From: Acinetobacter calcoaceticus ANC 3811
GTDB lineage: Bacteria > Pseudomonadota > Gammaproteobacteria > Pseudomonadales > Moraxellaceae
Direction: 5' to 3'
DNA: 64,000 bases
Assembly: GCF_000399665.1 (NCBI RefSeq)
Contig: NZ_KB976986.1
Span: 2,687,261-2,751,260, forward strand
A model generated the notes under the pieces. The model ran no database searches. It worked only from the letters and a program-made list of their open reading frames with translations, and was not told the origin of the DNA. The first letter of the stretch is position 1, and the number at the start of each line of letters is the position of its first letter. The position numbers were made by a program, and so were the translations under genes. This document shows, piece by piece, positions 1 through 9,997 of the stretch.

Positions 1-86
1 TTTGAAGTCTGTTTGTTCTCGAATGCTCTATGAATGGAGTACTTCTAGAATTTTTCAATCCTGAATATTAAAAATTTTTACTCTAA

Positions 87-440
87 TTAAAATGGACCAT
101 GGCTTAGCACTCTATCTTGCAATATTGTGTCTAACTGCTTTTGACGTTGTTGATAAGCTTTAGCAATACAACTTACACCAGCAGCACAAGCATTTCTTTT
201 TTTCAGCCATTGCTGCTGAGCATCTTTTTGGTTGTCCCGCCCGCCCATTGGTAAAGCATGCAGAACAATTTGATAAGTTGTTGCCATTTTTACATCTGCA
301 TCATTTAAGGAACGATTTTTACAAATACTCTTTTCCGTTTTAGTTTTTGCAGCATCACACGAGAAACTTGCGGCTTGCAAACTCTGTGTAAAAGCAATAC
401 CACTAAAAACAGCCAAACACATCGCTAATTTTTTGTTCAT
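87..440 (-). CDS. LprI-like (DUF1311) secreted protein
   Basis: This 117-residue protein begins with a clear signal peptide (MNKK, a hydrophobic core, cleavage probably after LQA near residue 23), so it should be periplasmic or secreted. The mature part is small and has four cysteines (FSCDAAK, SICKN, ACAAG, SCIAK) that could form two disulfides. The pattern C-x(3)-KTKTEKSIC-x(3)-SLNDAD resembles the N-terminal domain of lysozyme-inhibitor LprI (DUF1311) proteins, in which the segment before LxxLD/LNDAD is typical. A lysozyme-inhibitor role is inferred from the family name only and has not been shown for most members. It stands alone, with a terminator-bearing gap between it and ompW. Confidence 0.7.
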   Translation of the reverse strand: MNKKLAMCLAVFSGIAFTQSLQAASFSCDAAKTKTEKSICKNRSLNDADVKMATTYQIVLHALPMGGRDNQKDAQQQWLKKRNACAAGVSCIAKAYQQRQKQLDTILQDRVLSHGPF

Positions 441-550
441 GATTTTATTTCCATATTTGTAATGAATAAAAATTAGTTTAGAAAAAAATATGCATAAGAT
501 GTGTAGAAAACTGTCTGTTTTATGCTTTTTTTAGTACAAGTAAAACTCAT

Positions 551-581
551 AAAAAAACCTCACATAAAATATATGTGAGGT
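551..581 (-). terminator. Rho-independent terminator after ompW
   Basis: Read on the minus strand, a 9-bp stem (ACCTCACAT / ATGTGAGGT) with a short A/T loop is followed by seven T residues. It lies about 45 nt past the ompW stop. Confidence 0.8.
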
Positions 582-627
582 GCCTGAGTCTAGGTTTATT
601 ATTATATTGTTCTATTTATTATTATGC

Positions 628-1218
628 TTAAAATTTATAGCTATAACCTAAAGTGTAAACAAACGGATTAATATCTAAATCAAACTTATAATTAGCAACT
701 GAAGGATCAATTGTTACTTCAGGACTAATATCCATATAACGAACATCTACAAATACTCCCCAGTTTTTAGCATCAGCAGGCTGAAAATTAAAACCAACTT
801 GTCCTGCTACACCAAAATCTTCTTTAACTTTTACCGCTACACCTTCTTCATCCCAAGGAATAAATGCGGTTGCACCAACACCAATATATGGTGTGAAACG
901 TGTCGAGTTTTTAAAATGATACTTTGCTGTAATCGTTGGTGGTAACTGTTTAATACGCGCTACCTTGTTTCCATCTAACAAAACATCATGATTAATCGGT
1001 GTTGCTAATAATAACTCTGCCGAAAATGGAGATTGACCAAAAAAGTATTCTACTGATGGCGTAAATGCATATTCATGATCTGCTTTTACCACACCCAAAG
1101 GAGTTGTTGTGTCTTCCGAAGGAGCAATAACACTACCACCAAATTTCACTTGCCAGTTACCAGCAAAAGTAAAAGAAGACATCCCCATTAATACAACAAC
1201 CAAAGCTTTTTTGAACAC
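628..1218 (-). CDS. ompW: OmpW family outer-membrane protein
   Basis: OmpW proteins are eight-stranded beta barrels of the outer membrane that pass small hydrophobic molecules. The chosen start is a GTG at 1218, giving 196 aa. GGAG lies 8 nt upstream and the reading VFKKALVVVLMGMSSFTFA is then a compact signal peptide, whereas the ATG at 1272 would put a poor extension in front of it. The mature protein starts GNWQVKFGG and shows OmpW features: alternating amphipathic strands, PTITAKYHF, TPYIGVGATAF, WGVFVDVRYM, and a C-terminal strand ending in aromatic F (YTLGYSYKF), the usual Bam recognition signal. Length is close to the family's roughly 200 aa. The upstream region is very AT-rich. Confidence 0.88.
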   Translation of the reverse strand: MFKKALVVVLMGMSSFTFAGNWQVKFGGSVIAPSEDTTTPLGVVKADHEYAFTPSVEYFFGQSPFSAELLLATPINHDVLLDGNKVARIKQLPPTITAKYHFKNSTRFTPYIGVGATAFIPWDEEGVAVKVKEDFGVAGQVGFNFQPADAKNWGVFVDVRYMDISPEVTIDPSVANYKFDLDINPFVYTLGYSYKF

Positions 1219-1473
1219 TTTAATATCTCCAAACTTATTTATATTTATAATAAACATGTATTTTAAAATCATGCAATACTCATTATAAAATTATTTTATC
1301 GTTTATTTTTAAATATCTGTTTTAAATAAAATTATATATTAACCAACTATTTTAATTGGTTTTAAATCCAACCTTATTAATCAAGATTATTTTACATTAC
1401 CAACCATTTTAATATACTTTTTAATTCTGAGTATTTTAATATAATTTATTTTAAATACATCTTTTATTTATTT
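1219..1473. other. AT-rich intergenic region upstream of ompW
   Basis: This is long, very AT-rich non-coding DNA. It carries an imperfect direct repeat of 15 nt (accaactattttaat at 1342-1356 and accaaccattttaat at 1399-1413) and an inverted repeat AACCAA/TTGGTT around 1341-1360. No ORF with a ribosome-binding site is visible. It probably holds the ompW promoter and may attract H-NS, by inference from composition only. Confidence 0.5.
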
Positions 1474-1522
1474 AATAAAAAACCTTCTTAATTTAAATCT
1501 AAAGATCATCATTAAGAAGGTT
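1474..1522 (-). terminator. Terminator after antiporter gene
   Basis: A 12-bp perfect stem (AACCTTCTTAAT / ATTAAGAAGGTT) with an 18-nt loop lies just beyond the stop of the antiporter gene. On the minus strand it is followed by a T-rich tract. Confidence 0.75.
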
Positions 1523-1547
1523 AATCATTCAATATTTTATAAAAAAC

Positions 1548-2972
1548 TTATAAAACCATTGCAGCAATCCAGCCAAAAATTAATAGCGGAATATTAAAAT
1601 GAATAAATGTAGGTACAACCGTATCCCAAATATGATCATGTTGCCCATCTACACCTAAACCAGCTGTTGGTCCTAAGGTTGAATCAGAAGCTGGTGAACC
1701 TGCATCACCTAATGCTGCAGCTGTCCCAATAAGAGCAATAGTCGCTAATGGTGAAAATCCAAACTGTACGCATAACGGTACATAAATGACAGCAAGCACA
1801 GGTACACTTGAGAAAGATGAACCAATACCAATCGTCACAAATAAACCAATACAAAGCATTAAGAAAGCTGCAAGTGCGCGATTATCTCCAATGATTTCAA
1901 CCACACCTTTTACCAGTTGATTAATATCTCCTGTATGGGTCATTACCGATGCGAAGCCCGCAGCAGAAATCATAATGAAACCCACCAAGGCCATCATTCG
2001 CATGCCTTGTACAAAGACATCATCTGCCTCTTGCCACTTAAAAATTCCAGCAGTGGATAGGACAGCAAAACCGACTAAACCACCCAAAATCATTGACCCT
2101 GAATAGAGCTGTGCAGCGAGTGTCAGGCCAATTGCCAGCAACGCCATATAGATTGTTTTCTTTGCAATCACGGGCGCTTGCTCTGCCTCATGCTTTAACT
2201 CTTCTGCATCTGCTTTTAAGTCAGCTGTTTCATCTTGCGCTGTTGCACGAAGGGGTTTATCTAAATCAATCGTTGTAGTTGGTGTAATAGCGCGATCAGC
2301 ATAAATTCGTGGTTTACGGTAGCTAATAAACACAGCCACCAAAGTACCTAAAACCATCCCTAAAACTGGAATAGCCATGCCAATTGACATCATGCCACGC
2401 TCTACATGCAAACCATAGGCAGCACCAACTTTGTTGATATTTCCCATCAAAATTTGTTCAAGGAAAATTGCACCAAATCCAACCGGAAGAAAAATATAAG
2501 TTCCGACTAAACCTAGCGTAAGCACACAGGCTGCAGCGCGACGGTCTAACTTTAAATGGTTCATTACCCGTAATAATGGCGGAACGAGTACAGGAATAAA
2601 GGCAATATGAACCGGGATTAGGTTCTGAGAGAAAATAGCAGCAATCAGTAAAATACCTAACAGTAGATATTTCACTTTAGTTTCGCGGCTTTTTCCTGCT
2701 TCCATTCCCAACAAACCAATAAGTTTATGGGCAAGTAAATCAGGTAAACCAGATTTTGAAAGTGCCAGAGCAAATGCCCCTAACACCGCATAGGCAAGTG
2801 CAACTTCAGCACCATCGCCAAGACCAGCGTTAAAGGCATCAACGGTTTGAGAAAGGCTTAAACCTGCTACGAGGCCGCCTACAATGGCAGAAACCACTAA
2901 AGTCAGGACGACAGAAACGCGCGCCAGTGATAATAAAAACATCACTGCAATCGCAATAACGACAGCATTCAT
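1548..2972 (-). CDS. Na+/H+ antiporter family permease
   Basis: This 474-aa inner-membrane protein has about eleven hydrophobic segments. The N-terminal pattern (SLARVSVVLTLVVSAIVGGLVAG) and the conserved polar motif DAGSPASDSTLGPT near residue 425 fit the NhaC-like Na_H_antiporter family, which includes Haemophilus proteins annotated as putative antiporters or amino-acid permeases. A charged cytoplasmic loop rich in Glu, Asp and Lys (about 232-268, DLKADAEELKHEAEQ) separates the two halves. The family links import or export of an organic or inorganic ion to the H+ or Na+ gradient; the substrate here cannot be read from the sequence. It appears to be a single-gene unit with its own terminator. 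Confidence 0.8.
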   Translation of the reverse strand: MNAVVIAIAVMFLLSLARVSVVLTLVVSAIVGGLVAGLSLSQTVDAFNAGLGDGAEVALAYAVLGAFALALSKSGLPDLLAHKLIGLLGMEAGKSRETKVKYLLLGILLIAAIFSQNLIPVHIAFIPVLVPPLLRVMNHLKLDRRAAACVLTLGLVGTYIFLPVGFGAIFLEQILMGNINKVGAAYGLHVERGMMSIGMAIPVLGMVLGTLVAVFISYRKPRIYADRAITPTTTIDLDKPLRATAQDETADLKADAEELKHEAEQAPVIAKKTIYMALLAIGLTLAAQLYSGSMILGGLVGFAVLSTAGIFKWQEADDVFVQGMRMMALVGFIMISAAGFASVMTHTGDINQLVKGVVEIIGDNRALAAFLMLCIGLFVTIGIGSSFSSVPVLAVIYVPLCVQFGFSPLATIALIGTAAALGDAGSPASDSTLGPTAGLGVDGQHDHIWDTVVPTFIHFNIPLLIFGWIAAMVL

Positions 2973-3073
2973 GAATAAATTCAGAGCAAAACAAAAGGCG
3001 ACATTCTATCAGATTCAGACCTATGAAGCCGAAAATATCGCCGAATTAACAGTTTTATGCAGTCACTCAATGA

Positions 3074-3946
3074 TTAAGCTTGGGCCTTAATAAACTGACG
3101 AATATGATCTGCAATTTTTGCTGGCTCACTTAGAATTGCCCAGTGATTTGCTTCAAGCTCTACATATTCAAAATTGTCCACCCACTTTGGCATAGCCTCA
3201 GTGATGTATTCAGGGCTCACAAAAGTATCATATTTTAAAATAACGGCTTTAACTGGACACTGTGCAGAACGTTGACGAGGACCAGTTAAACGAGGAATAA
3301 AATTTGCCCGATATAAATTAATGCCATATTTACCATCTGCATTAATATTATTATTTAAAGGTAAATTACTTTTTCTCTCCAGCTGAGTCAGAACTTTACC
3401 CCATTTTTCAGGGCTAAAAAGGGACCATACTGTTGGTGCTAACAACGGAAGATGAAATGCACCGATATACCAAGATTTGGTCAATATTTTTAAGATTTGA
3501 CCTGGTGAAGTTTTAAATTTATCACGCAAAAATAAAGCGGCATGGTCAAGACACGGCCCAGAAATGGTTGTATATGATAATAAACGCCCTTTAAATTTAG
3601 GCTCAGTTGCAGACTCCCAAGATTGAATCGAACCCCAATCGTGTGCAGCCATATGGAATTGACGATTTGGTAATAATTCATCAACCACTTCTTGTAAATC
3701 TAGAGATAACCGCTCTAAACGGTAATCGCGTATACGTTTTGGTATAGACGACAAACCCGCCCCACGTACATCATAAGTGACAATGTAAAAGTCATTGATT
3801 AAATGTTCAATGATTGATTCCCATACTTCTTGATTGTCAGGATAACCATGTACTAAAACCAACGGTGTATTTTTTTCGTCGCCCCATGTTTTGGCACAAA
3901 GCGTTTGTTGGTCACTTGTTGTTACTGTATGAACTTTTGGCTGCAT
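3074..3946 (-). CDS. Alpha/beta hydrolase with Asp nucleophile motif
   Basis: The 290-aa product has an alpha/beta hydrolase fold: an oxyanion motif HGYPDN near residue 33, a nucleophile elbow AAHDWGS near residue 104, and a late catalytic His in ANHWAI. The elbow has Asp where lipases have Ser, as in epoxide hydrolases and haloalkane dehalogenases, so I expect hydrolysis through an aspartyl-ester intermediate. The substrate is unknown. I start at the ATG at 3946, because AGGA lies 7 nt upstream of it, while the ATG at 3952 abuts that AGGA. There is no signal peptide, so it is cytoplasmic. It is transcribed divergently from the DUF4442 gene, with about 120 bp between them. Confidence 0.8.
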   Translation of the reverse strand: MQPKVHTVTTSDQQTLCAKTWGDEKNTPLVLVHGYPDNQEVWESIIEHLINDFYIVTYDVRGAGLSSIPKRIRDYRLERLSLDLQEVVDELLPNRQFHMAAHDWGSIQSWESATEPKFKGRLLSYTTISGPCLDHAALFLRDKFKTSPGQILKILTKSWYIGAFHLPLLAPTVWSLFSPEKWGKVLTQLERKSNLPLNNNINADGKYGINLYRANFIPRLTGPRQRSAQCPVKAVILKYDTFVSPEYITEAMPKWVDNFEYVELEANHWAILSEPAKIADHIRQFIKAQA

Positions 3947-4069
3947 AATCATTTCCTATCTTGTTTTTCAATCGATCATGTCGTTAGTCGGATAGAACAT
4001 TGCCATCAATATAAAAAAGATGATACTTATCTAGTATGAATACTGTTTCAATAAAAAAAATTGACTATT

Positions 4070-4555
4070 ATGGCTATTTTAAGAAGACTTCAGAACAATC
4101 CTACGATTTCAAAATTTTTATTTAATCACTACCCACCTTATCGTGGCGCAGGGATTTATATTGAAATCATGAATTTAGATCTTTGTCACGTACGCGTAAA
4201 AATGCCTCTGACATGGAAAAACCAAAATTTGGTCGGAACGCATTTCGGGGGCAGTATTTATTCAATGGTTGATCCATTTTATATGATGATTCTTCTGCAT
4301 CACCTCGGATCAAAATATATTGTGTGGGATAAAGCTGCTGAAATTAATTTTCTTTCCCCTGGTCGAAGTACGGTACATGCAGATATTCGAGTAGATTTAG
4401 CTGAAATTGAGCAAATTCGAGAGCTTGCCGACAACTACGACCCTGTTTTAAGAACTTATCATCTAAACATTTTTGATGAAACTGGGATAAGAATTGCCGA
4501 AGTTAAAAAAACGCTTTATATCCGACGTAAAAAAGCAAAACCTTTCCCCCAATAA
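4070..4555 (+). CDS. DUF4442 hotdog-fold protein
   Basis: This 161-aa cytoplasmic protein has the look of a thioesterase-like hotdog fold. The central helix segment GTHFGGSIYSMVDP (about residues 61-74) and the following strand KAAEINFLSPGRSTVHADI match the DUF4442 group. Such proteins are usually predicted acyl-CoA or acyl-ACP thioesterases, but activity is rarely demonstrated. I use the ATG at 4070; a TTG nine bases earlier is possible, but neither start has a strong Shine-Dalgarno. It is divergent from the hydrolase gene, which could hint at a shared lipid or xenobiotic role, by inference only. Confidence 0.75.
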   Translation: MAILRRLQNNPTISKFLFNHYPPYRGAGIYIEIMNLDLCHVRVKMPLTWKNQNLVGTHFGGSIYSMVDPFYMMILLHHLGSKYIVWDKAAEINFLSPGRSTVHADIRVDLAEIEQIRELADNYDPVLRTYHLNIFDETGIRIAEVKKTLYIRRKKAKPFPQ

Positions 4556-4556
4556 A

Positions 4557-4584
4557 AAATAAGCGCTAAAAAGCGCTTATTTTA
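4557..4584. terminator. Bidirectional terminator between convergent genes
   Basis: A 9-bp stem (ATAAGCGCT 4559-4567 / AGCGCTTAT 4572-4580) with an AAAA loop has A-runs on one side and T-runs on the other. It sits between the convergent DUF4442 and lipoprotein genes. Confidence 0.75.
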
Positions 4585-4599
4585 TTCTTCGATACGGGG

Positions 4600-4956
4600 T
4601 TATCTTTTTTCTTCAATCGCTGCACCAGCACCGCCACCAATCGCACCGCCAATTGCAGCACCAGAGTCACCACCCAATATTGCTTTACCTACCACAGAAC
4701 CGATACCAGCTCCGATCGCGCTCTTAGTCGTAGTTTGCTTACTACCACCTTGGGTATTTGAACCGACACCAGCACCTACTGCCGCGCCTAAGCCCGCACC
4801 AACACCACCGCCTACATGATTACCTAAGCCACCACCGAGCGCACCACCTGCTGCTGCTGCGCCAATACGCTGATCAGATGGACTCATATTTTGACAACCC
4901 GTAAACATAAGCGTAGACAACATTAAAGCAGAAACTAATCCAATTGTTTTTTTCAT
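4600..4956 (-). CDS. Glycine-zipper lipoprotein (copy 1)
   Basis: The 118-aa product has a lipoprotein signal peptide with lipobox MFTGC, giving a lipidated Cys near residue 21. The rest is almost entirely glycine/alanine repeats of zipper type (GAAAAGGALGGGLGNHVGGG, GAGLGAAVGAGVGS, GAAIGGAIGGGAGAA) ending in EEKR. Such domains pack as membrane-associated helices and occur in small outer-membrane lipoproteins such as the SlyB/OsmB type. The start at 4956 is chosen because GGAG lies 7 nt upstream; the ATG at 4962 overlaps that site. A paralogue lies just upstream on the same strand. The function is unknown. Confidence 0.8.
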   Translation of the reverse strand: MKKTIGLVSALMLSTLMFTGCQNMSPSDQRIGAAAAGGALGGGLGNHVGGGVGAGLGAAVGAGVGSNTQGGSKQTTTKSAIGAGIGSVVGKAILGGDSGAAIGGAIGGGAGAAIEEKR

Positions 4957-5112
4957 GTCCATACTCCTACTACCTGTTCTAATAAAAAGAATAATCCTCT
5001 TTTATGAGGAATTTGATCAGATTGTGTTATTCATCTGTCCTAATCGATTGATATTTTGTAAAGCTCTTCTATTTATGATGATTAACCAAAATTTTAATTA
5101 TAAAAAAGACAT

Positions 5113-5142
5113 AAAAAAGAAGTCTCTAACAAGTTAAAGACT
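5113..5142 (-). terminator. Terminator after glycine-zipper copy 2
   Basis: On the minus strand, a 10-bp stem with one G-U pair (agtctctaac at 5121-5130 with gttaaagact at 5133-5142) is followed by TCTTTTTT. It separates the two paralogous lipoprotein genes, so each is its own unit. Confidence 0.7.
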
Positions 5143-5171
5143 CCTCGAGTTAAACATTATTAGGAATACTT

Positions 5172-5537
5172 TTAGTACTTCCCTTTCTTCTCTTCATAAG
5201 CTGCGCCTGCACTACCACCAAGTGCTCCACCTGTAGCAGCACCAGCATCGCCACCAATGATTGCGCCACCTAACACCGCACCAACACCGGCACCAATTGC
5301 ACTATTTCGCACAGTTTTATTACTAGACCCTTTTGCATTGGCTGCAACACCTGCACCAAGTGCTGCTCCTAAACCTGCACCAATATTACCACCCACATGT
5401 TTACCTACAGCACCACCGGCACCACCACCAATCGCAGCCGAACCAATACGTTTACTTTCTGGGCTTGCATTCTGGCAACCAACAAACAAAGTTGTTGACA
5501 TCAAACCAACACTAACAATCATCATCATTTTTTTCAT
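5172..5537 (-). CDS. Glycine-zipper lipoprotein (copy 2)
   Basis: This 121-aa paralogue of the previous gene shares the pattern GCQN-x-SP after the lipobox (LFVGC) and the same chain of glycine-zipper repeats (GSAAIGGGAGGAVGKHVGG, GAGLGAALGAGVAA, GAATGGALGGSAGAA), ending in EEKKGKY. The start at 5537 follows GGAG with an 8-nt spacer; the upstream ATGs at 5564 and 5558 have no site. Predicted location is the outer membrane or periplasmic face, lipid-anchored. The two copies probably arose by tandem duplication, since the Cys-Gln-Asn-x-Ser-Pro junction and domain order are the same. No function is assigned. Confidence 0.8.
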   Translation of the reverse strand: MKKMMMIVSVGLMSTTLFVGCQNASPESKRIGSAAIGGGAGGAVGKHVGGNIGAGLGAALGAGVAANAKGSSNKTVRNSAIGAGVGAVLGGAIIGGDAGAATGGALGGSAGAAYEEKKGKY

Positions 5538-5674
5538 TAGATTTACTCCAGTCTTCATAAGCATGTAGCCTAATATGGTTTTGTGGAGTGTTTATCCCGC
5601 TTAAGTAATAAAATAATGGCTCTTTAATATGTTTATGTAATTACCCCTTTTAATTGTTATAAATAAATCTAAAT

Positions 5675-5704
5675 AAAAAAGGCACCCTGAGGTGCCTTTT
5701 TTAG
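5675..5704 (-). terminator. Terminator after rpoC
   Basis: A 12-bp stem (AAAAAAGGCACC / GGTGCCTTTTTT) with a CTGA loop lies 14 nt past the rpoC stop. It has the classic GC core and T-tract and closes the large rpl-rpoBC unit. Confidence 0.9.
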
Positions 5705-5717
5705 TGCCAGTCTAAAC

Positions 5718-8700
5718 TTAGAATTGTTCTGAGTTTAATGCTTGGCTGAATGCTTGGTCTACTTCGCTAAAGTCATTGTGAAGCTCATGTTCAGCAGCTT
5801 CTGATTCTTGACGACGACGTTCTAGATGGTATGCAAGACCAGTACCAGCTGGAATCAAGCGACCTACTACAACGTTTTCTTTCAAGCCACGTAATTCATC
5901 TTCTTTACCTGTTACAGCTGCTTCAGTTAACACACGAGTTGTTTCCTGGAACGATGCAGCAGAGATAAACGAGTCAGTAGAAAGCGACGCTTTAGTGATA
6001 CCCATCAATAAACGTTCGAACTTCGCAGGGAACTTATTCTGAGCCAAGACAGCTTGGTTCTCTTGTACCATGCGGATGTAATCCACTTGCTCGCCTTTGA
6101 TGAAGCTTGTATCGCCACCATCGGTGATATCAACTTTACGCAACATTTGACGTACAATAACTTCAATATGTTTGTCGTTGATTTTTACACCTTGGAGACG
6201 ATATACGTCTTGAACTTCGTTCACGATGTAGTTAGTTAATGCAACTTCGCCTTTCAAACGTAAGATGTCATGCGGGTTTTGTGGACCATCAGAAACAGTT
6301 TCACCACGGTTCACATGCTCGCCTTCGAACACGTTGATTTGACGCCATTTTGGAATCAACTCTTCGTAGATCTCAGAACCATCATCAGGGCTAATTACCA
6401 AACGGTTTTTACCCTTAGTTTCTTTACCGAAGCTCACAACACCTGAAACTTCAGCAAGAATTGCATGTTCTTTCGGCTTACGTGCTTCGAACAAGTCAGC
6501 TACACGCGGAAGACCACCGGTAATATCACGAGTACGTGATGTTTCTTGTGGTACACGACCAATTACGTCACCCACACCAATCGTTTCGCCATCGCGAACT
6601 GTTACGATTGTGTTTTGTGGCAAGAAGTAGAACTGTTCGCCGCCATCTGTTGTATCCAATACGATTGCAGGACGTAAATCTTTACCAGAAGCAGGACGAG
6701 CTGTTACAGGTAAGATTTCAACAGTAGTCATACCAGTTGCATCATCAGTTTTTGATGTTGCAGTTACACCATCAGCGATTTGGCTGAAACGTGCTTTACC
6801 AGCAACTTCTGTTACTAATGGATGTGTATGCGGATCCCAAGTCGCTACGATACCGCCAGCTTCTACAGATTCACCATCTTTCAACAAGATGCTTGCACCG
6901 TAAGGAAGTTTATAGCGCTCGCGTTCACGACCTAAGTCATCGGCAATACCAATTTCACCTGAACGAGAAACTGAAACCAAGTGACCTTTTGCATGTTGTA
7001 CAGTTTTCACGTTATGGAAACGTACAGTACCTTTGTTACGTACTTGAACACTGTTTGCAGCAGAAGTTCGGCTCGCAGCACCACCAACGTGGAACGTACG
7101 CATTGTTAACTGTGTACCTGGTTCACCAATAGACTGTGCTGCCATTACACCTACTGATTCACCTGGGTTAACCAAGTGACCACGTGCAAGGTCACGGCCA
7201 TAACATCTAGCACATACACCAAAAGCAGATTCACAAGCAATTACTGAACGTACTTTGACTTCATCCACACCCGCTTCTTCAAGATGAGCTGCGATTTTTT
7301 CGTCAATTAACGTACCACGAGGTAATACAACTTCATCATCAGACGCACGACGTACATCTTCAGCCGTTACACGACCCAATACGCGGTCACGTAAAGGTTC
7401 GATTACATCGCCACCTTGAATGAACGGAGTCATTACCAAACCACCCGCTGTACCACAGTCAGGCTCGGTAATTACCAAATCTTGCGCTACGTCTACAAGA
7501 CGACGAGTCAAGTAACCAGAGTTCGCAGTTTTTAATGCTGTATCGGCCAAACCTTTACGCGCACCGTGTGTTGAAATAAAGTACTGAAGTACTGTTAAAC
7601 CTTCACGGAAGTTCGCTTTAATTGGCGTTTCGATAATCGAACCGTCCGGTTTTGCCATCAAGCCACGCATACCAGCAAGCTGACGAATCTGTGCCGCACT
7701 ACCACGGGCACCAGAGTCAGACATCATATAGATGCTGTTGAATGATTTTTGCTTCTCGTCTTCACCTTGTTTGTTTTTCACAACGGTATAAGACAAGTTA
7801 TCCATCATTGCTTTAGCAACTTGGTCGTTTGTACGCGCCCAGATATCGACAACTTTGTTATAACGCTCACCAGCAGTTACGAAACCTTGTTCGAACTGTT
7901 GTTCGATTTCACGAACTTCTGTTTCTGCTTTGTCAATAATTGTGTGCTTAGTAGGTGGAATAAGCATGTCTTCCATACCTACAGATACACCTGAACGAGT
8001 CGCCTGACGGAAGCCCAAGTACATTAATTGGTCAGCAAAGATAACTGTATCTTTCAAACCAAGTTTACGGTAACAAGAGTTGATTAACTTCGAGATGTTC
8101 TTTTTAGTCATCTCAAGGTTGATCATGTCAAAGCTTAAGCCTTGTGGAACAACTTCCCAAAGCAAACAACGACCTGGTGTTGTTTCAACAATAATAGTTC
8201 CGTGTTCACGTTCACCATCTTCATTGATAACAGTTTGATGCACACGTACTTTAACACGAGCATGAATCGCAACCTGACCAGTTGCAAGTGCACGGTTTAC
8301 TTCGTGAGTATCAGCAAACACCATGCCTTCGCCTTTAGCATTGATCGCATCACGTGTGATGTAATAAAGGCCTAAGACAACGTCCTGAGAAGGAACGATG
8401 ATCGGCTCACCATTTGCTGGTGACAAGATGTTGTTTGTTGACATCATCAATGCACGAGCTTCTAACTGTGCTTCAAGTGTCAATGGAACGTGTACCGCCA
8501 TTTGGTCACCGTCGAAGTCGGCGTTAAACGCAGCACAAACGAGTGGGTGAAGACGGATTGCCTTACCTTCAATAAGAATAGGCTCAAATGCTTGAAGACC
8601 TAAACGGTGAAGTGTTGGCGCACGGTTCAACATGACTGGATGTTGACGAATTACAGAAGCAAGAACGTCCCAAACTTCTGGAGTCTCACGCTCAACCATT

Positions 8701-9911
8701 TTCTTCGCAGCTTTAATGGTTGTTGCCTGACCTGAAGCTTGTAGTTTAGCGAAAATGAATGGCTTGAATAATTCAAGTGCCATTTTCTTCGGAAGACCAC
8801 ATTGGTGAAGACGTAAAGTAGGACCTACAGTAATTACCGAACGACCAGAATAGTCAACACGCTTACCAAGTAAGTTCTGACGGAAACGACCTTGTTTACC
8901 TTTGATCATATCTGCCAAAGATTTTAACGGACGTTTGTTAGAACCAGTAATTGCACGACCACGACGACCGTTATCAAGCAATGCATCTACAGACTCTTGT
9001 AACATACGTTTTTCGTTACGTACGATAATGTCTGGTGCTGCAAGATCAAGAAGACGTTTTAAACGGTTGTTACGGTTAATGACACGACGATATAAATCGT
9101 TCAAGTCAGAAGTCGCGAAACGACCACCTTCAAGTGGAACTAATGGACGTAAATCAGGTGGAAGTACAGGAAGTACATTCATCACCATCCATTCTGGCTT
9201 GTTGTTTGAATCGTTGAATGCTTCCATCAATTTCAAGCGTTTAGACGCTTTTTTCAACTTCGTTTCAGAAGTTGTTTGAGGAATTTCTTCACGTAAACGT
9301 GCGATTTCAGCTTCAAGATCGATATCTTTTAATAAGTCCTGAATCGCTTCTGCACCCATTTTCGCAGTGAATTCATCACCGTGTTCTTCGAGTGCATTGA
9401 AGTATTCTTCGTCTGTTAAAAGTTGATACTTTTCAAACGGAGTCATACCAGGATCAGTTACAACGTATGATTCGAAATACAATACACGTTCGATATCACG
9501 AAGCGTCATATCAAGTAATAAACCGATACGAGATGGTAACGATTTTAAGAACCAGATATGTGCAACTGGAGAAGCGAGTTCAATGTGACCCATACGTTCA
9601 CGACGAACTTTCGCTGTAGTTACTTCAACGCCACATTTTTCACAAATGACGCCTTTGTATTTCATACGCTTGTATTTACCACACAAGCATTCGTAATCTT
9701 TTACTGGACCAAAAATTTTGGCACAGAACAAACCGTCACGTTCTGGTTTAAAAGTACGGTAGTTAATTGTCTCAGGTTTTTTAACTTCACCATGAGACCA
9801 TGACTTAATCATTTCTGGTGACGCAAGACCAATACGGATACGGTCAAACTCAATTGGTGCATGACCATCTGAGTCCGTTTTCTTACGCATGATATCGAGC
9901 AAGTCTTTCAA
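5718..9911 (-). CDS. rpoC: RNA polymerase subunit beta prime
   Basis: This is the largest catalytic subunit of DNA-dependent RNA polymerase. I start it at TTG 9911 ([16 protein letters not shown]), which has GGAG 7 nt upstream and gives 1397 aa, the length I know for Acinetobacter. The ATG at 9938 would add nine residues unlike the family. The N-terminal zinc site is visible (CLCGKYKR and CEKCGVEV, residues about 70-90), as are the catalytic Mg-binding loop [14 protein letters not shown] near residue 460, the bridge-helix and trigger-loop region ([20 protein letters not shown]), and the second zinc site ([17 protein letters not shown]). It lies downstream of rpoB with an 86-bp gap and is probably co-transcribed. 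Confidence 0.98.
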   Translation of the reverse strand: MKDLLDIMRKKTDSDGHAPIEFDRIRIGLASPEMIKSWSHGEVKKPETINYRTFKPERDGLFCAKIFGPVKDYECLCGKYKRMKYKGVICEKCGVEVTTAKVRRERMGHIELASPVAHIWFLKSLPSRIGLLLDMTLRDIERVLYFESYVVTDPGMTPFEKYQLLTDEEYFNALEEHGDEFTAKMGAEAIQDLLKDIDLEAEIARLREEIPQTTSETKLKKASKRLKLMEAFNDSNNKPEWMVMNVLPVLPPDLRPLVPLEGGRFATSDLNDLYRRVINRNNRLKRLLDLAAPDIIVRNEKRMLQESVDALLDNGRRGRAITGSNKRPLKSLADMIKGKQGRFRQNLLGKRVDYSGRSVITVGPTLRLHQCGLPKKMALELFKPFIFAKLQASGQATTIKAAKKMVERETPEVWDVLASVIRQHPVMLNRAPTLHRLGLQAFEPILIEGKAIRLHPLVCAAFNADFDGDQMAVHVPLTLEAQLEARALMMSTNNILSPANGEPIIVPSQDVVLGLYYITRDAINAKGEGMVFADTHEVNRALATGQVAIHARVKVRVHQTVINEDGEREHGTIIVETTPGRCLLWEVVPQGLSFDMINLEMTKKNISKLINSCYRKLGLKDTVIFADQLMYLGFRQATRSGVSVGMEDMLIPPTKHTIIDKAETEVREIEQQFEQGFVTAGERYNKVVDIWARTNDQVAKAMMDNLSYTVVKNKQGEDEKQKSFNSIYMMSDSGARGSAAQIRQLAGMRGLMAKPDGSIIETPIKANFREGLTVLQYFISTHGARKGLADTALKTANSGYLTRRLVDVAQDLVITEPDCGTAGGLVMTPFIQGGDVIEPLRDRVLGRVTAEDVRRASDDEVVLPRGTLIDEKIAAHLEEAGVDEVKVRSVIACESAFGVCARCYGRDLARGHLVNPGESVGVMAAQSIGEPGTQLTMRTFHVGGAASRTSAANSVQVRNKGTVRFHNVKTVQHAKGHLVSVSRSGEIGIADDLGRERERYKLPYGASILLKDGESVEAGGIVATWDPHTHPLVTEVAGKARFSQIADGVTATSKTDDATGMTTVEILPVTARPASGKDLRPAIVLDTTDGGEQFYFLPQNTIVTVRDGETIGVGDVIGRVPQETSRTRDITGGLPRVADLFEARKPKEHAILAEVSGVVSFGKETKGKNRLVISPDDGSEIYEELIPKWRQINVFEGEHVNRGETVSDGPQNPHDILRLKGEVALTNYIVNEVQDVYRLQGVKINDKHIEVIVRQMLRKVDITDGGDTSFIKGEQVDYIRMVQENQAVLAQNKFPAKFERLLMGITKASLSTDSFISAASFQETTRVLTEAAVTGKEDELRGLKENVVVGRLIPAGTGLAYHLERRRQESEAAEHELHNDFSEVDQAFSQALNSEQF

Positions 9912-9997
9912 TTTTTTTCTCCGTGTGTCGGGAAGCAACGCTTACCCGACTGGGTCACAAATATTGTTTTTTCCTAAAAAATCGTGAGTCTTACGAC

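Noticed and set aside
4061..4069. TTG start for the DUF4442 gene
   Set aside because: No Shine-Dalgarno; TTGACT there may be part of a promoter. The ATG at 4070 is used.
5257..5568. Plus-strand open frame across glycine-zipper copy 2
   Set aside because: Its product is Pro/Ala-rich, which is simply the reverse of a Gly/Ala-rich gene. It has no ribosome-binding site.
8902..9279. Plus-strand open frame of 125 codons inside rpoC
   Set aside because: Antisense to a strongly conserved gene; composition (Arg/Ser-rich) is that of a shadow frame.
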